A model generated the notes under the pieces. That model was not told the DNA's origin, searched no databases, and was given only the letters and a program-made list of their open reading frames with translations. The position numbers and the translations under genes were made by a program. Shown one piece after another: positions 42,559 through 51,078 of a stretch of 64,000 bases of DNA. How positions within the stretch are numbered: the stretch's first letter is position 1; the number at the start of each line of letters is the position of its first letter. Origin of the DNA: Streptomyces capillispiralis (GTDB taxonomy: Bacteria; Actinomycetota; Actinomycetes; Streptomycetales; Streptomycetaceae); assembly GCF_007829875.1 (NCBI RefSeq), contig NZ_VIWV01000001.1, positions 6,956,001 through 7,020,000 on the forward strand, given 5' to 3'.

Positions 42559-43806
42559 GTGCACTCTTCCGCGACCTTCCTGATCGAGTTCGGCGCGATC
42601 ATCCTCGGGCTCGGCCTGCTGGGACGCCTCGCCGGGCGCCTCCAGTTCTCCCCGATCCCGCTCTACCTGCTGGCGGGCCTGGCCTTCGGCGAGGGCGGGC
42701 TGCTGCCGCTCGGCGCCAGCGAGGAGTTCGTGGCGATCGGCGCCGAGATCGGCGTCATCCTGCTGCTGCTCATGCTCGGCCTGGAGTACACGGCCAGCGA
42801 CCTGGTCTCCAACCTCAAGACCCAGTACCCGGCGGGCCTGGTGGACATGGCGCTCAACGCCCTGCCCGGCGCCGCCCTGGCCCTGCTGCTCGGCTGGGGC
42901 CCGGTCGCCGCCGTGGTGCTGGCCGGCGTCACCTGGATCTCCTCCTCCGGCGTCATCGCCAAGGTCCTCGGCGACCTCGGCCGGCTCGGCAACCGCGAGA
43001 CGCCGGTGATCCTCAGCATCCTGGTGCTCGAGGACCTGGCGATGGCGGTCTACCTGCCGATCATCACCGCCCTGCTGGCCGGAGTGAGCCTCGCCGCGGG
43101 CAGCGTCACGCTGGCCATCGCGCTGGGCGTCGCCGGGCTGGTGCTGTTCGTCGCGGTCCGTTACGGGCGGGTGATCTCCCGGTTCGTCTCCAGCGACGAC
43201 CCGGAGAAGCTGCTGCTCGTCGTCCTCGGCCTGACCCTGCTGGTGGCCGGGCTGGCCCAGCAGTTGCAGGTGTCGGCGGCCGTCGGCGCGTTCCTGGTCG
43301 GCATCGCCCTGTCCGGGGAGGTCGCCGAGGGCGCCCACAACCTGCTGGCACCGCTGCGGGACCTGTTCGCCGCGGTGTTCTTCGTCTTCTTCGGCCTGCA
43401 CACCGACCCCGAGTCGATCCCGCCGGTGATCCTGCCCGCCCTCGCGCTCGCCGTCGTCACCGCGCTGACGAAGATCGCCACCGGCTACTGGGCCGCCCAC
43501 CGGGCCGGGATCTCCCCCAAGGGCCGCTGGCGCGCGGGCGGCACCCTGGTCGCCCGGGGCGAGTTCTCCATCGTCATCGCCGGGCTCGCGGTCACCGCCG
43601 GCATCGAACCGGACCTCGGCCCGCTCGCCACGGCGTACGTCCTGGTCCTGGTCGTCCTCGGCCCGCTCACCGCCCGCTACACCGAGCCCATCGCCCTGTG
43701 GCTGACCGCCCGCCGCACCGCGTCCGCGGACACACCGCCCGCGCACGGCGCGGTGCCGGCCGCGAAGACACTGGAGCCGGTGGACGACGGCGGCGTCGAC
43801 CGCTGA
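42559..43806 (+). CDS. Cation:proton antiporter (CPA2/KefB-type)
   Basis: A 415-residue membrane protein with 12 or so hydrophobic helices. The CPA2 core is visible: PLYLLAGLAFGEGGLLPLG, GVIAKVLGDLGRL, VLEDLAMAVYLP with the conserved Glu-Asp, and the region GAFLVGIALSGEVAE followed by FFGLHTD. GTG 42559 lies 4 bp after the regulatory subunit stop codon, so the pair is an operon comparable to Bacillus khtTU. Probable K+ (or ammonium)/H+ exchange; cation specificity cannot be read from sequence. Confidence 0.93.
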   Translation: MHSSATFLIEFGAIILGLGLLGRLAGRLQFSPIPLYLLAGLAFGEGGLLPLGASEEFVAIGAEIGVILLLLMLGLEYTASDLVSNLKTQYPAGLVDMALNALPGAALALLLGWGPVAAVVLAGVTWISSSGVIAKVLGDLGRLGNRETPVILSILVLEDLAMAVYLPIITALLAGVSLAAGSVTLAIALGVAGLVLFVAVRYGRVISRFVSSDDPEKLLLVVLGLTLLVAGLAQQLQVSAAVGAFLVGIALSGEVAEGAHNLLAPLRDLFAAVFFVFFGLHTDPESIPPVILPALALAVVTALTKIATGYWAAHRAGISPKGRWRAGGTLVARGEFSIVIAGLAVTAGIEPDLGPLATAYVLVLVVLGPLTARYTEPIALWLTARRTASADTPPAHGAVPAAKTLEPVDDGGVDR

Positions 43807-44213
43807 ACGGCCCGGTCAGCCACGACGGACTGCCCGGCCTCACGACGCGCCCCGGGGACGGCCGGCCCTGAAGCCGTCCGCCCCGGGGCGCTGTGATGGG
43901 GTGCCGTGCCGCACGCGATGCGGGGGCGACCGGCTCCGGAGCCGGCTCGCGCGGACCGGGCCGCCGTGATGAGGTGCCCGGCCTCACCTGCCCCGGGGGC
44001 GACCGGCTCCGGAGCCGACTCGTGCAGACCGGGCCGCCGTGGTGGGGTGTTCTGTCCCACGTGACCCGTGGGCGACCGGCTCTGGAGCCCGCCGTCCGGA
44101 CCGGGCCGCCGTGACGGGCTGCCCGGACCGCCCCCGCCCGAGGGCCCCCGGATCCGGCCGTCCGGGCCGGGCCGCTGGCGCGGCCCGCAGGGGCGTCACC
44201 CCGATGGCACCCC
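43807..44213. other. Intergenic region dominated by 73-bp tandem repeats
   Basis: 407 bp between the convergent antiporter and MerR/clamp genes. Apart from the repeat array at 43852-44143 it holds nothing I can support. The minus-strand open frames here are repetitive products of the array. Confidence 0.7.
43852..44143. repeat. Four 73-bp tandem repeats
   Basis: Units begin at 43852, 43925, 43998 and 44071, exactly 73 bp apart. The inner pair are close copies over the first 50 bp (GGCGACCGGCTCCGGAGCC then GACCGGGCCGCCGTG); the outer two are degenerate. Unit 2 includes the perfect 16-bp palindrome CCGGCTCCGGAGCCGG and a GGTG/CACC stem, so transcripts would fold into serial hairpins. Confidence 0.85.
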
Positions 44214-45308
44214 CTAGTTCTCCAGTCGCACCGGCATCAGCAGCGAGAACGTGTGCTCGTCGTCGGGCCGGCGGATCACCAGGGGCGCCGTGGGCGCGCC
44301 GAACTCCAGGACCAGCCGGTCCCCGGCCCCCGCGGCGAGCGCGTCCAGCAGGAAGGCGCGGTTGACGGCGACCACTTCCCGGTCGTCGGCACCGTCCCCG
44401 GCCAGGGCGACCGAGCCGTCCGCCGTCACCTCCAGCACACTGAGGTCGCAGGGCACCCCGTCCTGCGCGCGCACCTCGCCCGCGCGGACCGGACCGGTGC
44501 GCACCGCCTCCCGGAAGGCCGGCACGTCCACCGGGGCGCGGCGCCCGGCCGGGAGCCGGACCAGGCGCCGGTAGTCGGGGAAGTCATGGCCGAGGACCTG
44601 GCCCGCCGCCTGCCGCTCCCCGGTCCCCCCGGTCTCCAGGGTCACCCGGTCACCGTCGACGGTGAGCCGCACCTCCGCCTCGCCGTCCAGCAGCGCCCGC
44701 ATCGCGTCGGCGAGCGCGAGGGGCACGGTGACCTGCACACGGGGCCCGCCGTGCCCGTCGACGGCGGTGCGCGCGACGGCCATCCGGTACCGGTCGGTGG
44801 CCACGAGGCGCAGCGCGTCGCCCTCCACGTCGAACAGGATCCCGCCGAGCATCGGCAGCTCCGGGTCGGCGCCGGCCGCGTACCGGACGGCGTCCAGCGC
44901 GGCGGCCAGGCCGGGGGCGGGTACGGACAGCCGGACCGGAGCGGTGGTGCGAGGCGAAGTCATGGGGTTCTCCCTGTCGTCGAGTAGGGCTCGGAGCGTG
45001 GAGAACTCGGCACGGGCCCCGGACAGCCCCCGTTCCAGACGCCGCAGGTGCGCGTCGAGGAGCCGCCGTACGAGGTCGGTCTCCGCGCCGGCCCAGCCGG
45101 CCAGCACCAGGCGGACGTCCGCCAGCGGCATCCCGGCCCGGCGCAGGCGGGCCAGCAGCCGGGCCTCGTCGAGCTGCCCGGGGGCGTACCAGCGGTAGCC
45201 GCTGTCCGGGTCCACCCGGTGGGGGACCAGGACACCGGCACGGTCGTAGAACCGCAGGGCACTCACGCCCAGTCCGCTGTCCCGGGCCATCTCTCCGATG
45301 CTGCGCAT
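44214..45308 (-). CDS. MerR-family regulator fused to DNA polymerase III beta-clamp domains
   Basis: A 364-residue protein. Residues 1-72 are a MerR winged helix (SIGEMARDSGLGVSALRFYD, DSGYRWYAPGQL), followed by a dimerisation helix to about 112. Residues 124-364 resemble beta-clamp domains 2 and 3: LPMLGGILFDVEGDALRLVA-TDRYRMAVAR, GHDFPDYRRLV, NRAFLLDALAAG and the C-terminal LLMPVRL. Clamp domain 1 is missing. An internal ATG at 44963 (residue 116) has AGGGAGA at proper spacing, so the clamp part may also be made alone, as TipAS is from tipA. GGAGAA precedes the main start. Confidence 0.85.
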   Translation of the reverse strand: MRSIGEMARDSGLGVSALRFYDRAGVLVPHRVDPDSGYRWYAPGQLDEARLLARLRRAGMPLADVRLVLAGWAGAETDLVRRLLDAHLRRLERGLSGARAEFSTLRALLDDRENPMTSPRTTAPVRLSVPAPGLAAALDAVRYAAGADPELPMLGGILFDVEGDALRLVATDRYRMAVARTAVDGHGGPRVQVTVPLALADAMRALLDGEAEVRLTVDGDRVTLETGGTGERQAAGQVLGHDFPDYRRLVRLPAGRRAPVDVPAFREAVRTGPVRAGEVRAQDGVPCDLSVLEVTADGSVALAGDGADDREVVAVNRAFLLDALAAGAGDRLVLEFGAPTAPLVIRRPDDEHTFSLLMPVRLEN

Positions 45309-45401
45309 GTCGTCGTTCTCCACACCCGGAACCCTCGTCCCTCGACCAGGTCGAGGGTCAACTCCGGCCCGGCGGCCGGTCACCGCGCGCGGTGCGCGGG
45401 G

Positions 45402-45890
45402 TCACCAGGTGTCCTGCCCGGCCGCCTCCGCGCCCGCCGGGGCCAGGACGGCGAGCGTCCCGGTCGCCCTGCGCAGGGCCAGTTCGAGCGGACCGGGGGC
45501 GTGCAGCGCGCCGGTGCCGTCCGGCGGCACCAGCCACTCCAGGCGGCCGGCGGGCCGGTACGGCGGGGGCACGGCGACCCAGCAACCCCGGCCGACGTGC
45601 CGCACCCCGAACCCGACCCACTCGCTGACCGGATCAGGCGGCAGGAAGAACCCGACCCTGCGGGCGGTGACATCCACCAGGGTGGGCCCCGGGACCTTCA
45701 GGGGATCGCTCCACAGGAGGTCAAGGGCGAGCAGCCCGAGGCGGTCGGGCACGCTGAGCACGTCCCAGTACCGGCCCGCCGCGAGCAGTGCCGTCCCCTT
45801 GCCGCAGTCCCACTCGCGCTTGCACTCCTGCGGGTCGGTGGCCGCCGCGGCCAGCCACTCGACGGCCTGCTTCCACATGGCGCTGTGCAT
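45402..45890 (-). CDS. Unknown protein
   Basis: A 162-residue soluble protein. ATG 45890 follows GGTGGGA; ATG 45878 is also in frame. Conserved-looking parts are MWKQAVEWLAAAATDPQECK, WDCGKGTALLAAGRYWDVL and a Trp-rich C-terminal half (WVGFGVRHVGRGCWVAVPPP, LEWLVPPDGTGAL). Two cysteines occur early (ECK, DCG). It resembles proteins annotated near DNA primase-polymerase N-termini in Streptomyces, but I cannot confirm that. Function unknown. Confidence 0.6.
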   Translation of the reverse strand: MHSAMWKQAVEWLAAAATDPQECKREWDCGKGTALLAAGRYWDVLSVPDRLGLLALDLLWSDPLKVPGPTLVDVTARRVGFFLPPDPVSEWVGFGVRHVGRGCWVAVPPPYRPAGRLEWLVPPDGTGALHAPGPLELALRRATGTLAVLAPAGAEAAGQDTW

Positions 45891-45949
45891 GTTCCCACCC
45901 CGCGCACGATCGGCCGCGCCGCTTCGGGCGCGCGCTGTACGGACATGCT

Positions 45950-45965
45950 GGTAGATATTTCTACC
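45950..45965. promoter_or_regulatory. AT-rich palindrome upstream of unknown gene
   Basis: GGTAGA-TATT-TCTACC is a perfect 6-bp inverted repeat 60 bp before the start at 45890, standing out from GC-rich surroundings. Likely operator or promoter element. Confidence 0.4.
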
Positions 45966-46016
45966 CACCGGAAGGGTGGCGCGGGCTGGCGTTCCCGGAG
46001 CGGTCGCCCGCCGGGG

Positions 46017-46409
46017 TCAGGCGTCGCGCTGCGCGCGCTCCGCGTCCCGCTGCTTGATGCGGGCCGTTTCCTTGCGGACCTCGGCCTGGGTGGCGCGCTC
46101 CCGCTCCAGCCACTCGGGCCGCTCCTGCTTCAGCGCCTCGATCTGCTCGGTGGTGAGCGGCTCGGTGACCCCGCCGCGCGCGAGACCGGCGATGGAGACG
46201 CCGAGCTTCGCCGCGACCACCGGGCGGGGGTGCGGGCCGTCGCGCCGCAGGTCCGTGAGCCACTGCGGCGGATCGGCCTGGAGCGCGTTCAGCTCGGCGC
46301 GTGAGACGACACCCTCCCGGAAGTCGGCGGGGGTGGCCTCGAGGTACACACCCAGTTTCTTCGCCGCGGTCGCGGCCTTCATCGTCTGGGTGCTCTGGTG
46401 CGACGTCAT
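46017..46409 (-). CDS. DUF5997-family protein
   Basis: A 130-residue soluble, charged protein matching DUF5997: MKAATAAKKLGVYLEATPADF, VSRAELNALQADPPQWLTDLRRDGPHPRPVVA (two blocks), and KLGVSIAGLARGGV followed by a Lys/Arg/Glu-rich helix. The two KLGV segments resemble the recognition part of small helix-turn-helix proteins. Divergent from an HTH-less LysR-type effector domain gene, with 58 bp between starts; this pairing recurs in actinobacteria as far as I recall. Confidence 0.8.
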   Translation of the reverse strand: MTSHQSTQTMKAATAAKKLGVYLEATPADFREGVVSRAELNALQADPPQWLTDLRRDGPHPRPVVAAKLGVSIAGLARGGVTEPLTTEQIEALKQERPEWLERERATQAEVRKETARIKQRDAERAQRDA

Positions 46410-46467
46410 GACGTCCAGGGTATCGAGCGTGTGCGCGAGCGCCGACCACGGCCGGTAACCTGGCCCG

Positions 46468-47223
46468 GTGACAGGCTCGGAAGTGTCCTCCTCGTTCCGG
46501 CTCGTGTACGTCCCCGGCGTGATGCCCGACAAATGGGTGCGCGTCTGGAACGAGCGGCTGCCCGACGTCCCGCTGACCCTCACGCAGGTCCCCGCCGGTA
46601 CGGCGCAGGGCCTGCTGCTGGGCGGCGACGCCGACGCGGGCCTCGTCCGGCTGCCCGTCGACCGTACGGTGCTCAGCGCGATCCCCCTCTACACCGAGCA
46701 GACGGTCGTCGTGGTGCCCCGGGACCATCTCGTCACGGCCGTCGACACGGTGTCCCCGGAGGACCTGGCCGACGACATCGTGCTGCACCCCCTCGACGAC
46801 GTCCTCGCCTGGGAGACCCTGCCCGGACGGCCCGCCCTGGAACGCCCCGCCACCACCGCGGACGCCGTCGAGCTCGTCGCGGCCGGCATCGGCGTGCTCG
46901 TCGTACCGCTGTCGCTCGCCCGGCTGCACCACCGCAAGGACCTCACCCACCGGCCGCTCGCCCCGGCCCCCGAGTCGAGCGTGGCGCTGGCCTGGCCGGA
47001 GGCGGCGACGACGGAGCGGGTCGAGGACTTCATCGGCATCGTCCGCGGCCGGACCGTCAACAGCACCCGCGGCCGCAAGCCGCAGCCGGCGCCGGAGAAG
47101 CGCGAACGCGGCGGCGCCCGGAAGCAGCAGCCGGCCGGCGGGTCGGCCGGGCGGAGCCGCCGGGCCGCCGCCGGCGGTACGGCCAAGAGCCCGCGGCGGG
47201 GCAAGCCCCGCCGCAGGTCGTGA
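46468..47223 (+). CDS. LysR-type substrate-binding domain protein without HTH
   Basis: A 251-residue protein. Residues about 10-195 match the effector domain of LysR regulators (FRLVYVPGVMPDKWVRVW, LGGDADAGLVRLP, YTEQTVVVVPRDHLV, ELVAAGIGVLVVPLSLAR), but no N-terminal winged helix exists and none is encoded just upstream. Instead the last 55 residues are a basic tail rich in Arg, Lys, Gly and Ala. Divergent from DUF5997. It may bind a small ligand and act with another DNA-binding partner, DUF5997 being the obvious candidate (inference). Confidence 0.82.
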   Translation: MTGSEVSSSFRLVYVPGVMPDKWVRVWNERLPDVPLTLTQVPAGTAQGLLLGGDADAGLVRLPVDRTVLSAIPLYTEQTVVVVPRDHLVTAVDTVSPEDLADDIVLHPLDDVLAWETLPGRPALERPATTADAVELVAAGIGVLVVPLSLARLHHRKDLTHRPLAPAPESSVALAWPEAATTERVEDFIGIVRGRTVNSTRGRKPQPAPEKRERGGARKQQPAGGSAGRSRRAAAGGTAKSPRRGKPRRRS

Positions 47224-47237
47224 CCGGGGCCGTGGCC

Positions 47238-47987
47238 CTACCGGACCGTCGGGGCCGGTGATGGCGCCGGAGAGGCCGTGTTCAGGTCCTCCAGCCCCTC
47301 GGGGATCTTCAGCACCAGCACCGGCGCGCCCGCCTGCGGAGCCGGCGGGGTCACCTGCTCCTGCGGCATCTTGGGCGGGCTGGTCTGCTGGAAGTTGACC
47401 TGCTCGTGATTGACCAGGCCCGTCTTCTCCAGCACCGTGATGTGGTCGAGCACCGTGTCGTTGGCCTGGTCGGCCAGCTGCCGCACCAGGGTGTTCCTGG
47501 TGTTGGCCCGGATCTTGGCGATGGCCGGGAAGATCTGGCCGTGGGTCACCCGCATGATGTTCACCGCCGTGGAGTCGAACTCCTTCCCGCCGGCGGACTG
47601 CACGGTCGCCACGAAGCCCTGCTGCTGGGGCGAGGCCTGGTTCGGCAGCGTGATGCCCAGTTCGAGGGAGATCCTGCGGCAGGTGTCGTCGAGCCGGCCG
47701 TGACCGACGACCAGGTGCTCTCCCGCCTCCTTCATCTCGGGCGTGGTACCCCGCTCCATCGCCAGCAGCCCCAGCGGGTGCTCCCACAGCCCCGCCGCGC
47801 GCACCTTCACCACGAAGTCGCGGTCCGCCTCGGTGAGCGGGCCGTAGTTCGTGTTGGCGACCACCCGGTCCTGCGTGGTCGAGGTGTTCTGTACGCCCAG
47901 CATGGTGGGATAGGCGAGCGCGGTGAGGGTGAGGATCATGGCTCCGCCCACGAACGCGGTACCTGCCGTGCTGCGCGAGATGCGCAT
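47238..47987 (-). CDS. DUF4142 (putative outer/extracytoplasmic) protein
   Basis: A 249-residue protein with an N-terminal hydrophobic signal or anchor (residues about 8-30, GTAFVGGAMILTLTALAYP), then the DUF4142 four-helix core: TEADRDFVVKVRAAGLWEHPLG, EMKEAGEHLVVGHGRLDD, SAGGKEFDSTAVNIMRVTHGQ and VRQLADQANDTVLDHITVLE. The C-terminal 50 residues are Pro/Gln-rich. Ferritin-like in fold, but metal ligands are not obvious. Probably outside the membrane. Role unknown. Confidence 0.87.
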   Translation of the reverse strand: MRISRSTAGTAFVGGAMILTLTALAYPTMLGVQNTSTTQDRVVANTNYGPLTEADRDFVVKVRAAGLWEHPLGLLAMERGTTPEMKEAGEHLVVGHGRLDDTCRRISLELGITLPNQASPQQQGFVATVQSAGGKEFDSTAVNIMRVTHGQIFPAIAKIRANTRNTLVRQLADQANDTVLDHITVLEKTGLVNHEQVNFQQTSPPKMPQEQVTPPAPQAGAPVLVLKIPEGLEDLNTASPAPSPAPTVR

Positions 47988-48078
47988 CGTGCCTCCTGGG
48001 ATGTCAACGGCCCAACAGCAGGAAGTACGGACGCCGGACGCGGGACAATCAGCGTTCGGGCAGAAATTTTCGGCCGAT

Positions 48079-50895
48079 TCAGCGGGCGTAGGTGGCCTCC
48101 CGGGCCGTCCTCACCACCTTGTCGCCGTCGGCGCGGCCCAGCAGCCCCGCGGACACCCAGGCGTCCACCGTGGAGCGCACCCGTGTCACCAGAGCGCCCT
48201 TGCCGTCGAAGGGCGCTCCCGCCCAGATCTCGTCGAGCAGTGTCGTGCCGTCCCCGCGCGCGGGGTTGGCGACGCCGGAGTCGGTCCCGCCGAAGACCAC
48301 GCGCGGTTCCGAGCGGCGGAAGTAGGAGTGCGTCGGGTCCTCGGTCCCTTCGGAGAAGGGAGCCAGCCCGATGCCGTCCAGCGTGTAGTGCAGGGGGGTG
48401 TCCGGGACCGGGGTGAGGGAGGGCAGCAGGTCGCCGGAGAGGCCGGCGTTGCCGTACAGCCCGAACCGCACGGCGTCGGGGCCCGGCGCCCGGGCGGCCA
48501 GGTGGACCGGGCCGTGGAACAGGGCTTGCAGGGTGGGGTCGTCGAGGGCCCGTTCCACCCGCAGCCGGAAGGGCACGGAGATCCGTACCGTGTCGCCGTC
48601 GCGCCAGGTCCGCGAGACGCCGAAGTAGCGTCCGGGAACGGGTGTGCCCGGGACGGCACGGCCGTTGACGGTCACCCGGAAGCCGGCGGTCGCCCACGAC
48701 GGCACGCGCAGCAGCAGCGTGAAGGAGGCCGGACCGCCGCCGACGGTGAGCGTGCTGCCCTGCTCCCGCGGATAGCGGGTGGTCTGGGTGACGGTGACGC
48801 CCCGCTCGGCCCAGGTGAGCCGGGAGGCGCTGTAGAGGTTGACGTACAGGGCGCTCCCGTCGGCCTTCGCGAAGTACACCGAGTCCTGGTACTTCGTGGC
48901 GCTCTCCATGCCGGTGCCCTCGCAGCAGGTGGTGCCCTGCTTGGGCGTGTAGTCCCGGACATGACCCGGGGTCAGGCCGATGAAGTACGTGACGAGCGGC
49001 TTCTCCGCGTCCGGCCGGTCCTGCTTGGACCCGAGCACCTGGTTGTAGAGCGCGCGCTCGTAGTAGTCCATGTACGCCGGGTTCTGATCGTGGAAGAACA
49101 GGGTCCGGCTCAGCTTGAGCATGTTGTAGGCACAGCAGGTCTCGGCGGTGGTGTCGCCGAGGCTGCCCGCGATCGCACCGCGCGCCTTCCAGAACTCGCC
49201 GCTGCTGGTGCCGCCGATGGCGTACATCCGGTGCGGTACGACCATGCCCCAGAAGTTCCTCGCGGCGGTGAGGTAGCGCTCCTCGCCGGTCTCGTCGTGC
49301 AGCCGCACCAGACCCGTGAAGATCGGGATGTGCTGGTTGGCGTGCAGCCCTTCCAGGACGTCGGTGTTCGCCGCGCAGGCGTCGATGAGCCGGTCCAGGT
49401 CGAACAGCCGGGCCAGGGCGAGGTGTTCGGCCCGTCCGGTGAGCGCGTGCAGGTCGCAGACCGCCTCGACGATGCCGCCGAACTCCCCGCTGGAGAACAG
49501 CCCCCACATCCGCTGGAGCGTGGCCGCCGGCAGCGCGGACAGCCGCGCGTACATCCAGTCGCACATGCCGGACGCCAGATCGAGCGCCCGGCCGTCGTCC
49601 GTGGCGAGATACGCGTCCAGCAGCCCTCTGAGGATCTTGTGCGCGGTGTAGTACGGCGCCCACACCCGGGTGTAGTCGCTGCGGGTCATCGACTCCAGCT
49701 CGATGAACTGCGTCTCGGGGTAGGCGGCGAGGAAGCCCGGATGGCTGGGCGCCCCCCAGGTGCGGCGCAGGGTGGCGTCCAGGCCGCGGCCGGAGCCGTC
49801 CGCGAAGGTGCCGCCGGCCGTCTCGTCGAAGGCGTACGAGGCCAGGTCGCCCCGGCCGGCCGACGTCTCGGCGGCCCGGCGGCTTCGCAGTTCGGCGACC
49901 TCGGCGGCGGTCAGGGCCCGCGCGTAGACGTTGACGTCCTCGAAGGCGCCCGCGAAGACGGGGTCGGCGGGGAAGGCGGAGCGGCCCAGCCAGTTGTTGC
50001 GGAGCGTGCCGAGCGCGGCCGGGGTCAGGGTGATCCCGGTGTCGCGGGCCACGGCGGTGCCGTTGACGTAGAGGGTGCCGGTGCCCTCGGCGAGGGTCAC
50101 CGCCAGGTGGCTCCACTCGCCGAGCGGCAGCGGTGCGGTGCCGTCCAGGCCCTGCTCGCCGCCCGGACCCGAGGTGGTCACGGCGAACCGCGGCACCCCG
50201 TTCGCGTTGCGGGCGGCCAGGTACAGGTAGCGGGTGGTGTCGTCGCCGAAGTCGCAGATCCTGGCCCAGGCGGCGTCGTGCGCCGGGCGCACCCAGGCGG
50301 ACAGGGTGAGCGCCGGGGCGCCGGCCAGGACGGCGGCCGGGAGGTCGACGTACTGGTACGAGCCGCGCACGTTCTCCGCCGCGCGCCCGAACCGTCCGGC
50401 GACGCCGAGCACGACCGGGTCGTGCCGCAGCGCCTCGCGCACCTCGGCCAGGCCGCCCACCATCGTGCCGATCCGGTCCGCGAAGACCTGCTCGCCGGTG
50501 CCGCGGTACGCCTGGGCCAGCAGGGTGAGGAAGTGGCCGGTGTAGTGGCCGCGCAGATTGCCGTTGGCCTCCCCGTCCAGCCCCTCCCAGCCGCCGGGGG
50601 CGACCGCGCCCCGGGTGGACAGGCCGGCGTTGGCGCGGAAGACCTGGAGCAGCCGGTGCACGTCGTAGCCCCGGGCGTGATCCAGCATCAGCCGGTTCTT
50701 GGCGTCGAAGACACCCGGTCCGAGCGTCACGTCCGCCAGGCCGAACGGCCGTACGCTCCACGCGGCGGGTACGCGGGGACCGGCGGCCGGGGCGTGCGGC
50801 GCGGCGACGGCGCGCCCGGCGGCCGCCGTGGAGACGGTGGCCGCCGTCAGGGCGGCGGCCTGGAAGAGGGTTCGTCTGGAGAGGGGCCGTGCCAT
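48079..50895 (-). CDS. Tat-exported GH127-type beta-L-arabinofuranosidase with LamG insertion
   Basis: A 938-residue secreted enzyme. The N-terminus MARPLSRRTLFQAAALTAA is a twin-arginine signal. The GH127 (DUF1680) catalytic domain is split: an N-terminal part (FGLADVTLGPGVFDAKNRLMLD, LRGHYTGHFLTLLA), then a LamG/concanavalin-like module at about residues 175-380 (YVDLPAAVLAGAPALTLSAW, GEWSHLAVTLAEGTGTLYV), then the rest. The zinc-cysteine site is seen as ETCCAYNMLK (about 588) and TTCCEGTGMES (about 660). It likely trims arabinose from plant polysaccharide or glycoprotein. Start 50895 follows AGAGGAGC. Confidence 0.88.
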   Translation of the reverse strand: MARPLSRRTLFQAAALTAATVSTAAAGRAVAAPHAPAAGPRVPAAWSVRPFGLADVTLGPGVFDAKNRLMLDHARGYDVHRLLQVFRANAGLSTRGAVAPGGWEGLDGEANGNLRGHYTGHFLTLLAQAYRGTGEQVFADRIGTMVGGLAEVREALRHDPVVLGVAGRFGRAAENVRGSYQYVDLPAAVLAGAPALTLSAWVRPAHDAAWARICDFGDDTTRYLYLAARNANGVPRFAVTTSGPGGEQGLDGTAPLPLGEWSHLAVTLAEGTGTLYVNGTAVARDTGITLTPAALGTLRNNWLGRSAFPADPVFAGAFEDVNVYARALTAAEVAELRSRRAAETSAGRGDLASYAFDETAGGTFADGSGRGLDATLRRTWGAPSHPGFLAAYPETQFIELESMTRSDYTRVWAPYYTAHKILRGLLDAYLATDDGRALDLASGMCDWMYARLSALPAATLQRMWGLFSSGEFGGIVEAVCDLHALTGRAEHLALARLFDLDRLIDACAANTDVLEGLHANQHIPIFTGLVRLHDETGEERYLTAARNFWGMVVPHRMYAIGGTSSGEFWKARGAIAGSLGDTTAETCCAYNMLKLSRTLFFHDQNPAYMDYYERALYNQVLGSKQDRPDAEKPLVTYFIGLTPGHVRDYTPKQGTTCCEGTGMESATKYQDSVYFAKADGSALYVNLYSASRLTWAERGVTVTQTTRYPREQGSTLTVGGGPASFTLLLRVPSWATAGFRVTVNGRAVPGTPVPGRYFGVSRTWRDGDTVRISVPFRLRVERALDDPTLQALFHGPVHLAARAPGPDAVRFGLYGNAGLSGDLLPSLTPVPDTPLHYTLDGIGLAPFSEGTEDPTHSYFRRSEPRVVFGGTDSGVANPARGDGTTLLDEIWAGAPFDGKGALVTRVRSTVDAWVSAGLLGRADGDKVVRTAREATYAR

Positions 50896-50907
50896 GGATG
50901 CTCCTCT

Positions 50908-50923
50908 GTTCGATATCGCGAAC
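50908..50923 (-). promoter_or_regulatory. Operator-like palindrome before GH127 gene
   Basis: GTTCG-ATATCG-CGAAC is an inverted repeat 13 bp upstream of the start codon; a third copy of the half-site (CGAAC) lies at about 50930. A sugar-responsive regulator site is plausible. The regulator is not encoded next to it. Confidence 0.45.
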
Positions 50924-51078
50924 GCTGTACGAACAATCGACCAGACGATAGGGAGGGGACGGGAGGGCGTCAACGGGTCGGGAGCGATCGGTTCCGGACG
51001 TGTGTCCCAGCAGGGGGCGACCTACGAGGGCCGGGTCGGCCGGGGGCGCCGGGCCCGCCCCCCGGTGACGAGCGCCGG

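Noticed and set aside
43667..44199. Minus-strand repetitive ORFs in the 73-bp repeat region
   Set aside because: They are the translation of the tandem repeats in shifting frames, not genes.
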